This document shows positions 1 to 10,254 of a DNA stretch of 64,000 nt, one piece after another (positions within the stretch are counted from its first letter, which is position 1; every line of letters starts with the position of its first letter). This stretch comes from Tupaia tana. Its lineage: Eukaryota > Chordata > Mammalia > Scandentia > Tupaiidae. The notes under the pieces are model-generated. The model was not told the origin of the DNA, ran no database searches, and saw only the letters and a program-made list of their open reading frames with translations. The stretch spans positions 95,838,001 through 95,902,000 of the forward strand of contig JAKSZU010000007.1 of NCBI GenBank assembly GCA_026018925.1, written 5' to 3'. A program made the translations under genes and the position numbers.

Positions 1-159
1 AATCACGCTGGGCACGTGTGTGTGCGCATGCCCAAGGTCTTGAGAGGAGAATGGAGTAGAAGGGATTGCGGGGTGGCCATGGGGGGGGGGGGGGAGGGTG
101 ATTTCCTACTTTCTGTCTCTCTTTCTGGAGAGTGCACGCGCCCTACAGCAAAAACCTCT

Positions 160-195
<36 letters not shown>
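1..195 (+). mobile_element. L SINE, 5' end cut by window edge
   Basis: The middle, CT-rich stretch, gccctacagcaaaaacctct end and a run of about 35 A are present; the tRNA head lies outside the window. A G-run of about 14 replaces the usual C/G palindrome in the middle. Confidence 0.9.
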
Positions 196-197
<2 letters not shown>

Positions 198-200
<3 letters not shown>

Positions 201-343
201 GTTGCTACTGGGAGCGTGTGCTCACCAGAGAGAGACAGAGAGATGCAAAGTGAGAAAGAAGAAAGCCTCCAGGTCTGAAACTCAAACCACAATTGGCCAT
301 GTGGGAGGGCAGCACCTTCACCACCACGCCACCTACTGGCCCC
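198..343 (-). mobile_element. Intermediate L/S SINE
   Basis: Read on the minus strand it has the head (gggggccagtaggtggcgtgg), skips the L middle, and still keeps the gtgagcacacgctcc end that true S copies have lost. Confidence 0.8.
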
Positions 344-344
344 T

Positions 345-797
345 ATTCACCAAATCTTTACTGGAGCACAGTGTGTAAGGCACCATTCTACGCACTGGGA
401 GCACACAGGCGAATGAGGCCCCTGCTGGTCCATTCCATTCAAAAGCTTACATTCGGGACCAGCAGTTAGCGTAATGGCTATGTCGCTGGACTCCCACGTG
501 GTCGACCGCGGTTCACGTCCCGGACCCGGTGGCTTAAAACTCACACCGGGCACGTGTGCGTGCGCGCCCAAGATCCTGAGAGGAGAATGGAAGAGAAGGG
601 ATTGCGGCATAGCCATCCCCCCTGGGGGGTGATTTCTCGCTTTCTGTCTCTCTGTCTCTCTCTGTCTGTCTGGCGAGCGCACGCGCACTATGGCAAAAAC
701 CTCTAAAAAAAAAAAAAAGCTTACATTCCAGGGGAGGGAAACACCGAAACCAGTAAAATCCACAGACAGGTGGTGTTAAGTGCTAAGAAGAAAATGG
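345..797 (+). mobile_element. L2 3'-end fragment, split by a SINE
   Basis: The flanks at 345-454 and 715-797 together resemble the L2 3' end (actgggagcacacagg... and agcttacattccaggggag). The L SINE at 455 splits it. The call is from remembered consensus. Confidence 0.55.
455..714 (+). mobile_element. Full-length L SINE with TSD
   Basis: Complete from gggaccagcagttagcgtaa to the A tail. A 14-bp target-site duplication aaaagcttacattc flanks it (441-454 and about 715-728). Box B reads ggttcacgtcc. Confidence 0.95.
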
Positions 798-1021
798 AGC
801 GCCAGCCCCATGGCCTAGTGGTTAAATTAACTGGATCCCACATAGCCAGCTGCACAGTGGACAAACACAGCAGGTGTGTATACATGCATGCCACAAATCC
901 TGACAGAACGGAGAAATGGAGGAAGGGCTGTGGTATGACCATGCCCCATCTGGGGGTGCTTTTCCCTTCTCCTTCTGCCTCTCATGACCACATTTGGCCC
1001 TCTGGTAAATTTTAAAAAATA
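798..1021 (+). mobile_element. O SINE
   Basis: Diverged copy with head ggcctagtggtta, ctggatcccaca, and an end ctctggtaaattttaaaaaa that already resembles the S junction. Confidence 0.75.
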
Positions 1022-1025
1022 AAGA

Positions 1026-1262
1026 GGGACCAGCAAGTGGTGTGGAGGTTAAGGAGCTGGATCTCACAAGTCCTACTTCACAGTATGAGTCCCAGACCCA
1101 GTGGCTTGAGACTCATGCCAGCTGTGGTTGCCCAAAATCCTGAGAAGACAATGAAGAAGGAATTGTGGTGTGCCCATCCCCCCAGGGGATCATTTTCTTA
1201 CTTTCTCATTCTCTCTGGCCAGCTCACAAGCCCTATAGCAAAAAGAAACAAACAAAAAAAAC
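1026..1262 (+). mobile_element. O SINE
   Basis: Head gggaccagcaagtggtgtgg, middle with gcccaaaatcctgagaagac, end gccctatagcaaaaag and a CAAA-rich tail. Confidence 0.8.
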
Positions 1263-1451
1263 AGTGATAGATAAGGTGGTATAGGGTGGTAGTTGTAACT
1301 AGGTAGTCAGAGGCTGTAAAGGAAGGGGCAGGTAGTGGGCTGTCCAAAAGGTGGTCTGGTGTAGTGTTTCAGGCAGGGGAAAAGACAAAAGCAGAGCCAA
1401 GCACGTTCAAAAAAACAAATATACTCTAACCCTCTTAAATTCTAGGACTCA

Positions 1452-1684
1452 GGTCTGGCAGGTGGCATGGTGGTTAAAAGTGCTGGATTCCCATATGGTT
1501 AATCCCAGTTCAAGTCCCAGACCTGATGGCTTGCTTTCTCACTTTCCCTTTCTTTCTCTGTCTCTGTCTGGTCAAGCAAGCTGCCAGGTCGGGGACTTGA
1601 ATCATGGTCATCCATGTGGAAGTCCAGCACCCTTAACTACTACACCACCTGCCAGCCCCTAAACAAATAAATCTTTAAAAAAAA
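1452..1684 (+). mobile_element. Fold-back S SINE (sense head, antisense head, sense tail)
   Basis: A sense S copy runs to ggtcaa at about 1577. It is followed at once by the antisense of its own head (1578-1659), then by a sense-type tail aaacaaataaatcttta. The word aattctag occurs on both sides (about 1439-1446 and 1695-1702), so the whole may be one insertion. The arms pair over about 80 bp. Confidence 0.7.
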
Positions 1685-1702
1685 ATTCTAAAATTCTAGA
1701 AA

Positions 1703-2690
1703 TAGTGACACATTGATTACATTGCTTAGGTTAAGGATGTGTACTACAAAATTGTTTCTTGGTAGTGTGAGAGAACATCCTAATGGAAGTAGCTGGGCAG
1801 TGCAGTCTTCTGGAGTTATGGGACAAGGCCCTGCCTCACTTGCTTTCCACACTTCTGGTAGCTCAGCTTGCTCTGTGTTGACACAGCCTCCATTTTAGCT
1901 GCAGACTCTAAAAGCCAAGCGGAGAGAGCGGCCTCCTTCACTACTCACTCAGGCCTTGGAGCCCCAGAAGCCCTCCCGGCACCTAGCTGCTTCCAATCTG
2001 AAGAGCCAGGGCTTTGAGAGCACAAGATTCAGCCTCCTTGTTTTCCTGTCGGAGCAGGAGCCAGAAAATGAAACAGGAAACAGAGTGGAAGAGGAGGGGG
2101 TTGGGCAGCAGAGAAGGAAAGAGACCTTGCAGGAAAGTAGAACTGAAGATCTGGATAAAGCTTAACCTCTAAAGGGTGACAGTAAAGCTTTTAGAGAACA
2201 TTCTGGCTTGTCACCTGAGACCCCTGGGTTTTTACAAATAGACTTTTGGAGGGAACCTGGTGTAGACAGAGGGAACCCTGAGAATGCATGTCTTTCTCTC
2301 GTGTGAATTCAGAGCGAGAACAGTTCTTTTCTCAGTTTTCTCTTTGAAACAGTGATGCTTGGAGCCTCATAGCCTTCGAGATTCAAGTCACAACCACAGG
2401 TCCCCGAGCATGCCCCGAGACGAGCTGAGAACTGCACCTCACTGAAAGACCCAGGGAAGGGCCTTCTGAATTCCGTTTTCCCTTCTCCAGCACAAAACCA
2501 CTGACATGTGATTTGGACTCTCCCACTTTAAACACAACCTATAGCTGGGGGAAGCTTAGGTCTCAGGGCCTGGAACGACTGTAAGGGATCAAATGCCGCA
2601 GCCCGGCCCTGGCTGAAGTGGGCCATGCCTCTGCCTGGAGAGATAGCGACCACCTTTGTTCCCACCCACGTTAGTCACCGTGGCGGAGAT
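1703..2690. other. Intergenic DNA, no gene recognised
   Basis: Non-repetitive by eye. A 69-codon open frame at 1956-2165 has no recognisable similarity and no promoter context. By human synteny the 3' end of ARID1A would lie further left, outside the window. Confidence 0.5.
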
Positions 2691-4740
2691 AAAGCCTCCC
2701 TGAGCCCGCGCTGCGGCGAGGGCCGCCCGGCCGGCTTCATTGAGGGCAGATAACTGAAACCACAGGAGGATCTGGACCCCCGAGCAACAAGAAATCCACC
2801 AACGGAGAAGGATTTATTATCTGTTTCCTTCGAGGGGGGTGCCCAGAAGTTCTAACCGTTTCCGTTACGGGGGCACCAACGGGCGCTCCTCCCCAACAGA
2901 CGCCTTTGCGGAGTTGGCGCCTTTTCCTTTCCGTGGCCCCACTGGCTCCGGGGCAGCGAGAGGGAGGGAGGGAGGTGGGGGCGTCGGGTGCACGTCCACC
3001 GAGTGGGGCCCCATACCAGAGGGGAGGCTCAGGGGACCCCCCACCTTCTTCACACCCAGGACGCAGGGCGCCCCTGCTGGCCACCGAAGCCCTGATGAGG
3101 CTTCTTTCCGCCACGCAGAAGACCCACTGTGTGCCAGGCCCGATGCCGAACTGCTGCTGCCCGACAGCACGGCCAGGAGACTCTGCCTTGTACAAAGGCC
3201 GCGGGGCTGCCCCGAGCTGCGAAGGCCCCGGCCACACCCGGGGCCCGACGGACATTTGCCGGGTGCCACTGGGGCCAGAGAGCCGACTCGGAGGCAGCGG
3301 CCCCGGCGCGCAGACTGGAGGCGGACAGGGGCCGGGGACCGGCGGAGGGCGAAGGCGAGAGAGAACTCTTCAGGTGTCACCAGGGCGGGAAGGTGCGACG
3401 CGGAGGCGCGGGGCGGCAGTGCCCGCCCCGATCGCCCAGATTCAACATGGCCGCCGCCACGGGAGGCGGGGCAGCCCCGAGTCCCGGCAGGGCGGGCCGG
3501 GCCGCCGTCGATGGGACCACTGCGCAGGCGCTTGCCCAGGGCCCGGATGGAGGTGCTGGGGCTCGGGCGTCTCTGGGGAGGTCGGGCCGGACGCTGCGGC
3601 CTCAGCACCAGCTCCGGAGCCCTGGAATTCTAGGGGGAGGGAGACTGTCACGCGGAGGCCGAGGGTGGCGAGGTGGGGCGGCCGAGAAGCGGGGACCCCG
3701 CCTGTCCGCCATAGCAGCCTCGCGGCGCCGCCCCTTCCTTTACATCCTCCCGTGCTCGCCGCTTCCGGCCCTGTGGCCTGGCCGGCCCCGCTGGCGCCCT
3801 CGGGAGTAGCCCGGGGCCGCGGTCCCTACGGGGCTGTAAGAGTCCCCGGGCCTAATCAGACCCGGACCCGGAAAGACCCGAATAGGACAGGCCGCGGGTA
3901 CCGCAGGGCAGGCAGAGGGCGGCCCTGGAGCGGGGCAGCCGCGAGGACCCGGATCTGAGCGCGGGGCCGGGGCTCCAGTCCCGCGGCCTTCCCGACGCCG
4001 CGCAGGGCGCCGTCCTCGGCAGGCCCCGCCGGGCAGGAAGCGCTGGCCGGCCGCGCGACCCCGGCCCTCGGCTCCGTCCTGGGCGGACAGCACGCGTTCC
4101 AGTGGCTGGGTGTGAGGGCTGGCACCACGAGGTTGCAGAAGCAAAACACATGACACGAAGTGGCCTCGGGTGTGGCACCTGACCCCAGTGAGCCTCGGTT
4201 GCACATAACATGGCGATGGTGATCACTCTGGCCTCCCTGTAGCGAGCCCTGGGGTCGGATATCTCACGGGGAGAGGAGTGAGGCTAGCTGAGCTGCGAGT
4301 GTCCCGTCAGGAGAGGGACGTGGCCGAGGGCTGGCGCGGGGGCTGGTTCGTGTCGGCCTAGTTGACCCGGGGCTGGAGCCTGACTGGAGAGGCGAGGAGG
4401 CGCGCAGCCGGGGCAGGAGGCAGAGGTGGGTTAAGTGCGTTTGTTCCCAACTTCTCTCTCCAGGTGGGCCGGAGCCAGGGGCGGAGGAGCCCCGCGCGAG
4501 CTCGGCTGTGCAGGTTCCCGACACTCCTCGCCCCAGCGAGTCAGGTGTTGGAAATGTTGGGCAGGTTCGCGCAGTACCGCCGCTCTCGGGTTTCCGAAGC
4601 TTGCTTTGAGCTGCATTTTCCCGAGCCTGCGGGTGGGAAGTGGGGGCGCGCCCCTCCCCCAGGCCTCCTGGTGATGGAACGAACAGCAGGCGCCCCCTAG
4701 TGCCGACGGGGGGTACCGTTGCCGTCGACCCGCCTTGCTC
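2690..4740 (+). promoter_or_regulatory. PIGV: CpG island, probable PIGV promoter and noncoding exon 1
   Basis: The stretch is G+C-rich with many CpGs, densest from 2840 to 4100, and lacks young SINEs. Possible core elements cluster around 3440-3770: a YY1-like caacatggccgcc at about 3443, a GC box gggaggcggggc at 3461, an NRF1-like tgcgcaggcgc at 3521 and an ETS-like cttccgg at about 3761. In human, PIGV lies just downstream of ARID1A on the same strand and starts with a noncoding exon, so this island is assigned to PIGV. I cannot fix the transcription start or the exon 1 donor. The long open frames on both strands are a by-product of few stop codons in G+C-rich DNA. Confidence 0.7.
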
Positions 4741-5394
4741 CCTTGCGGGGGAAATTTCGTTTTCCTGTGGCTTCTGTGACTGTGGTTTTGCTCTTAACAG
4801 GAGCTATGGTGGAAGTAGTAGTATGGTGGGTATCGAATCCTCTCCCTGTCACTTCCGCACAGACTCGAGATGTCTGTATTCTAGGCCCTGGGGATGCAGC
4901 CCAGCCCTTGCAAGCAACTCAGATAAACAATAGCAATAAAGACAGCAGGGCAGAGGGCCTGAGAAGGTATGAGAGCAAAGCACGGAGTCTAATGAGGAAA
5001 AATTCGAGAAACAGGTGAAGATTGGTAGGTATTAGCCAGATGAGAGAAGAAAGAGGGTCTTCCAGACCTCATTGAATTTCTCAGTTAAGTTTTTTTCCTT
5101 GTAGGCCTAGTTCTTCACTCACTCCAAATCAATGTGCTCCCTCCTTTCCAGCTTCCTAGACCAGGTGTTTAAAAGTTATGTAGGAGCCATTGCTACTTCT
5201 TTTAGGCCGAGGAATTGTGGTGGGGGTGGGGCTAAAAATGGATTCCTTGCTTCAGAGGGCTTTGCAGTTGTTTATATATCGCTGCCATTCCAACAAAGAC
5301 ATGGAAATAACACTTTCACCATCCCAAGTTGTGAGCTTGGTGTCTTCACCCCGAGTGTGTCCTTTTTTTTTCCTTAAGAGTTACTTAATTTTTT
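4741..5394 (+). other. PIGV: PIGV 5' intron, single-copy-looking part
   Basis: Inferred intron between the CpG island and the first coding exon. I see no exon, RNA gene or clear repeat here. Confidence 0.4.
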
Positions 5395-5578
5395 GGGAAC
5401 AGCAGATAGTATAATGGTTACGTCACTGGATTCCCACCTGGTTGACCACAATTTGCAGTTGGAGTCCCCGACTTGGAGGCTTGAAACTCACTCCAGGCAC
5501 TTGTGCGTGCATGCCCAAGATCACAAGAAGAGAATGGAGAAGAGATTGCAGTGTGACCATCCCTTCTGGGGGGTGATT
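5395..5578 (+). mobile_element. L SINE, 3' truncated
   Basis: Head gggaacagcagatagtataa through ggggggtgatt, then it stops. The CT-rich stretch and tail are missing, replaced by TTTA-rich sequence of the next element. Confidence 0.8.
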
Positions 5579-5579
5579 A

Positions 5580-5880
5580 TTTATTTATTTACAGTCATTC
5601 ACTGTACATCAATACAGTATATACAAAATGAGATTTTTCCATCCAGAATACATTGTATATTGGCTCAATCAAGGATACTACCATACATGTTATCAACAAC
5701 AAATAATTTTCTATTTCTTGTTTCTTATTTATTTTTGCCTCTTTTTTCCCTTGATTTCCTACCTCTCACCCTCTGCCAATTACCCCCCTTCTCCCACACT
5801 GTCTCTGGTATGTACAGTTGCTTTCCATGCCTTTTTTTTTTTTTCATGTTTTATTGATTCACTAAAGATCTTAATTAATT
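5580..5880 (-). mobile_element. T-rich segment, possible L1 3' end (antisense)
   Basis: It starts with TTTA repeats and reads like an inverted L1 3' UTR (acagtcattcactgtacatc). It shares this style with the tail of the U6 chimera at 25894-26165, but no clear consensus match can be named. Confidence 0.3.
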
Positions 5881-6043
5881 TTAAAGCTTTTAATAGCAAG
5901 CACAGCTGATAAATACATATTTATGAATGTATGTCTGACTTTAGGCATAAACCTCAGTGAGTAAATGAACATACTATAAAGTAGCTACTCGCTGGGGCTG
6001 TATAACTTACTGCAGTCATTAAATAGGTATTAATAGGTATTTT

Positions 6044-6184
6044 AAAAAAATATTTATTTAATTCTATTTGTTATTATTAATTTGACTAGAGAGAGAGAAA
6101 GCAAGCCTCCAGGTGCAGTACTCAGATTGCAGTCAGCCATGTGGGAATCCAACACCCTTATCCACCATGCCACCTGCCGGCCCC
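6044..6184 (-). mobile_element. S SINE, first of a four-element stack
   Basis: Antisense S copy. The site ttaataggtatttt at 6030-6043 precedes it and a decayed copy, ttaatagatttt, follows at 6186-6197. Confidence 0.85.
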
Positions 6185-6190
6185 ATTAAT

Positions 6191-6197
<7 letters not shown>

Positions 6198-6233
<36 letters not shown>

Positions 6234-6484
6234 ATAGGGTGCGTGTGCTCGCCAGAAAGGCAGAGAGAGGCAGAGAGACAGAAAATGAGAAATCACCCCA
6301 CCCTGGGGTGGGGGGATGGCCACGCTGCAATCTCTTCTCCTCCATTTCTCCTCCATTCTCTCGGGATCTTGGGCACACAGGCACACACGCCTGGCATGAG
6401 TTTAAGCCTCTGGGTCCAGGACTCGAACAGCGGTTGACTACATGGGAGTCCAGCAACATAGTCATTATGCTAACTACTGATCCC
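6198..6484 (-). mobile_element. L SINE, second of the stack
   Basis: Antisense, with a T-run of about 39 at its left end (its A tail). Flanked by ttaatagatttt on the left and ttaataggtatttt at 6485-6498. Confidence 0.9.
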
Positions 6485-6498
6485 TTAATAGGTATTTT

Positions 6499-6768
6499 AT
6501 TTATTTATTTTTTTTTTTGGGGGAGAGGTTTTTCCCTATAGGGCGCGTGCGCTTGCCAGACAGATAGAGACATAGAGACAGAAAGCGAGAAATCACCCCC
6601 CAGGGGGGATGGTCACGCCGCAATCCCTTCTCCATTCCCCTCTCAGGATCTTGGGCACGCGCGCACACACGCCCGGCGTGAGTTTTAAGCCACCGGGTCC
6701 GGGACACGAACCGCGGTCGACTACGTGGGAGTCCAGCGGCATAGCCATTACCCTAACTGCTGGTTCCC
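6499..6768 (-). mobile_element. L SINE, third of the stack
   Basis: Antisense. Read sense it has gggaaccagcagttagggta, box B variant ggttcgtgtcc and cttaaaactc. Duplicated site at 6485-6498 and 6769-6782. CpGs are well kept, which suggests a young copy. Confidence 0.92.
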
Positions 6769-6782
6769 TTAATAGGTATTTT

Positions 6783-7071
6783 TTTTTTTTTTTTTTTTTT
6801 TTCTTTTTTTTTTTTTTTGGAGAGGTTTTTGCTATAGGGCGCGTGCGCTCGCCAGACAGACAGAGAGAGACAGAGAGATAGAAAGCGAGAAATCACCCCC
6901 CAGGGGGGATGGCCACGCCGCAATCCCTTCTCCTCCATTCTCCTCTCGGGATCTTGGGCACGCACGCACACGCGCCCGGCGTGAGTTTAAGCCGCCGGGT
7001 CCGGGACTCGAACCGCGGTCGACTACGTGGGAGTCCAGCGATATAGCCATTACGCTAACTGCTGGTCCCCC
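6783..7071 (-). mobile_element. L SINE, fourth of the stack
   Basis: Antisense. Read sense it has gggaccagcagttagcgtaa, box B ggttcgagtcc and cttaaactc. Duplicated site at 6769-6782 and 7072-7085. Close to the apparent consensus. Confidence 0.93.
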
Positions 7072-7157
7072 TTAATAGGTATTTTTTAAGGCATGTTTTT
7101 TATTTCAAGGAAAACAGTTTTAGTTTTAATAGATCAAAATAAAAAAATGTTAAGAGA

Positions 7158-7430
7158 GGGACCAGCAGTTGCGTAATGGCTGTGTTGCTGGACTCCCATG
7201 TAGTCGACCGCTGTTCGAGTCCTGGACCTGGAGGCTTAAACTCACGCCAGGCGTGTGTGCCTGTGTGCCCAAGATCCCGAGAGGAAAATAGAGGAGAAGG
7301 GATTGTGGCGTGGCCATCACCCCTGGAGGGTGATTTCTCGCTTTCTGTCTCTCTGTCTCTCTCTGTTTTTCTGGCTAGCACACATGCCCTATAACAACAA
7401 CAAAAAAAAAAACCTTTCCAAGAAAAGAAA
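7158..7430 (+). mobile_element. L SINE with TSD
   Basis: Complete; the tail is interrupted by CAA units. TSD aaaaaatgttaag at about 7143-7155 and about 7431-7443. Confidence 0.92.
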
Positions 7431-7493
7431 AAAAAATGTTAAGTGAAATTTGCTTAATCCTTTTGGTTAGGATTCAGTTCAAATAGTAGATAG

Positions 7494-7753
7494 GGGAACC
7501 AGCAGTTAGCGTAATGGCTATGTCACTGGACTCCCACGTAGTCGACCACGGTTCGCGTCCCGGACCCGGTGGCTTAAAACTCACGCCGAGCGCGTGTGCG
7601 TGCGTGCCCAAGATCCTGAGTGGAGAATGGAGGAGAAGGGATTGCGGCGTGACCATCCCCCCTGGGGGGTGATTTCTTGCTTCCTGTCTCTCTGTCTCTC
7701 TATGTCTGGCAAGCACACGCGCCCTATAGCGAAAACCTCTCCCCCCCAAAAAA
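7494..7753 (+). mobile_element. L SINE with TSD
   Basis: Head ggggaaccagcagttagcgt, box B variant ggttcgcgtcc, cttaaaactc. TSD aaatagtagatag at 7481-7493 and 7754-7766. Confidence 0.95.
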
Positions 7754-7792
7754 AAATAGTAGATAGATGAACTTATGAACAGTTCAAGAGAA

Positions 7793-8040
7793 GGGACCAG
7801 CAGTTAGCATAATGGCTTTGTCGCTGGACTCCCACGTAGTCAAGCAAGGTTCGAGTCCCGGACCTGGTGACTTAAACTCACACCGGGCGCATGTGCATGC
7901 ATGCCCAAGATCCTGAGAGGAGAATGGAGGAGAAGGGATTGTGGCGTGGCCATCCCCCATGGGGGGTGATTTCTTGCTTTCTGTCTCTCTGTCTATCTGG
8001 CGAGCACACACGCCCTATAGCAAAAACCTCTCCCCCCAAA
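7793..8040 (+). mobile_element. L SINE with short TSD
   Basis: Box B ggttcgagtcc, cttaaactc. Flanked by aagagaag at about 7785-7792 and 8043-8050. Confidence 0.92.
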
Positions 8041-8061
8041 AAAAGAGAAGACAAAAATCCT

Positions 8062-8308
8062 GGGACCAGCAGTTAGCGTAATGGCAATGTCGCTGAACTC
8101 CGATGTAATCGACATTGGTTCAAGTCCCGGACCTGGTGGCTTAAGCTCACGCCGGGTGCGTGTGCGTGCGTGCCCAAGATTCCGAGAGAGAATTGAAGGA
8201 GAAGGGATTGTGGTGTGGCCATCTCGCTTTCTGTCTCTCTGTCTCTGTCTTTCTGGCAAGTGCATGCGCCCCTTAGCAAAAACCTCTCAGAAAAAAAAAA
8301 GAAAAAAG
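8062..8308 (+). mobile_element. L SINE inserted right after the previous copy
   Basis: The flanking repeat agaagacaaaaatcct overlaps the downstream site of the copy at 7793, so two insertions used neighbouring nick sites. The middle has lost the C/G palindrome (tggccatctcgctttc). Confidence 0.9.
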
Positions 8309-8732
8309 AAGAAGACAAAAATCCTTAAATGTGAAAATCAAAGCATCAAAGGAAATCAGTAATGTTTTAATCTAAAGTCAAAAAAATTCTATTTCACTAG
8401 GTCAGACTCATGTAATTAATCTCTTCTGTTGAATTTGTAGTGTTACTGTGGTCTGATCTTTCCATTTAAACTGTGGAAGTTAATGTTCAGCTCCAGACTT
8501 GTCCCTACCATTAGGCTGACCATTCTCTTGGTTGTTTTTTGTACTCTTATTTCTGTGTGTCCAACTTTATAGTTTTCCTTGTATAGCACTCTCTTCAGCA
8601 CTTCTTGGAGAGCTGGTCTGGTATTGGTAAATTCTTCCAGGTTTTTATCTGAGAATATTTTTGTCTTTTTTTTTCCTATATGGAGGATAATCTTGCTGGG
8701 TATAGTATTCTTGGTTGAAACTGCTTTTCACT

Positions 8733-8896
8733 GGGACCAGCGGGTGGCATGGTGGTTAAGGTGCTGGACACTCCCACATGGCCGACCATGGTTTGAATCC
8801 CAGACCCAGTGGTTTGCTTTCTCATTCTCTTTCTCTCTCTCTCTGGTCAAATTAAAAATAAATGAATGAATAAAGTTAAATAATTTTTTAAGAAAA
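8733..8896 (+). mobile_element. S SINE with TSD
   Basis: Head gggaccagcgggtggcatgg, direct joint ggtttgctttctca, end ggtcaaattaaaaataaatg. TSD gaaactgcttttcact at 8717-8732 and 8897-8912. Confidence 0.95.
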
Positions 8897-9033
8897 GAAA
8901 CTGCTTTTCACTTAACACTTTGAATATATTTTCGCATTATTTTCTTGCTCACATTGTTTCCGATGAGAGGTCCAACATTAATCTTATGGGATATCCTTTG
9001 AAAGTAACTTGATTCTCCAAAAAAAAAAAAAAA

Positions 9034-9176
9034 GGGAACCAGCAGTTGGCGTAATGGCTATGTCGCTGGACTCCCACGTAGTCGACCACGGTTCGCGTCC
9101 CAGACCTGGTGGCTTAAAACTCATGCTGATAAAAAAAATATTAAAAAAAATTTAAAAAAATAAAATCAAGGAAAAC

Positions 9177-9215
<39 letters not shown>

Positions 9216-9390
9216 ATGCCGGCGCGTGTACGTGCGTGCCCAAGATCCCGAGAGGAGAATGGAGGAGAAGGGATTGCGGCGTGACCATGCCCCCTGGGGG
9301 GTGATTTCTCGCTTTCTGTCTCTATATCTCTCTCTGTCTGTCTGGCGAGCGCACGCGCCCTATAGTGAAAACCTCTCCAAAAAAAGAAAG
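9034..9390 (+). mobile_element. L SINE with extra 5' tail piece and an inserted A-rich block
   Basis: Head gggaaccagcagttggcgta and box B ggttcgcgtcc. The flanking repeat gaaagtaacttgat (about 9001-9014 and 9386-9399) lies outside a stray SINE-like tail (tctcc plus 15 A) that precedes the head. An 82-nt A-rich block splits the middle at 9127-9208. Confidence 0.88.
9127..9208 (+). mobile_element. Tiny 3'-end retrocopy inside an L SINE
   Basis: A-rich 82-nt insert with core atcaaggaaaacaatctt and a pure A tail of about 28, flanked by the direct repeat aaaactcatgc (9116-9126, 9209-9219). This has the form of a strongly 5'-truncated retroposition, source unknown. Confidence 0.65.
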
Positions 9391-9802
9391 TAACTTGATG
9401 TTTCTCTCTTGTCAAATTTAGTATCTTGTCTCTGTCTGTGGTTTGGGTCAGTCTGGCTATGATGTGCTTGGGGGAGGATCTTCTTGGGTTGATTCTATGT
9501 GGGGTCCTTTATATTTCTTGGGTCTGGATATTTGAATATCTCTCTAGGTTTGGAAAGTTTTCTTCCAGGATTTCATGGAATAGATTATCAGTGCCCTTAT
9601 TAGTTTCTTCACCTTCTGGAATATTGACGATCCAGATGTTTGGGCATTTAATGGTATCAGAATTATGCATATGTTATTCTCTTTGGGGGGCTATTTTCTC
9701 AGTCTTTTGGTGAATTTTTCTAGGTCAGAAGTTCGATCTTCTACATCTGAGATTCGATCTTCTGCATGATATAATCTGCTTTTGATATATATATATGTAC
9801 AT

Positions 9803-9828
9803 ATAGATAGATAGATAGATAGATAGAT
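9803..9828 (+). repeat. (GATA)n microsatellite
   Basis: About six to seven GATA units, preceded by a TA-alternating run. Confidence 0.9.
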
Positions 9829-9840
9829 AAATATATTTTA

Positions 9841-9995
9841 GAATTATTTATTTAACTTTTACGTATTCATTTAATTTGACCAGAGAGAGAGTGAGAAAGA
9901 AAGTGAGAAAGCAAGCCACCAGGTCCAGGACTCGAACTGTGGTTGGCCATGTGGGAATATTTAGCGCCTTAAGCACCATGCCACCTGCTGGCCCC
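9841..9995 (-). mobile_element. S SINE
   Basis: Antisense S copy, gaattatttatttaac on the left and acctgctggcccc on the right, within the L1/HAL1 fossil. Confidence 0.88.
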
Positions 9996-10057
9996 ACTTT
10001 TGAAGTTTTCAAGGGACGTTTTGATCTCCTATATTGCAGCCTTAATCTCTAACAATT

Positions 10058-10228
10058 TTTTTTTAAGAATTATTTTATTTAACTTTATTATTATTATTTT
10101 TCAGTTTGATCAGAGAGAGACAGAGAGAGAGAGGAAGTGAGAAAGCAAGCCACCAGGTCCGAGACTTGAACCACGGTCGGCCATGTGGGAGTCCAGCGCC
10201 TTTAACCACCACGCTACTTGCCAGCCCC
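10058..10228 (-). mobile_element. S SINE with TSD
   Basis: Antisense. TSD aatctctaacaatt at about 10043-10056 and 10229-10242. Confidence 0.93.
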
Positions 10229-10254
10229 AATCTCTAACAATTCTGTTTGATTGT

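Noticed and set aside
2839-3958. Open frames of 250-350 codons on both strands in the first CpG island
   Set aside because: Low stop-codon density in G+C-rich DNA; low-complexity Pro/Arg/Gly products without a domain. PIGV coding starts at 13392.
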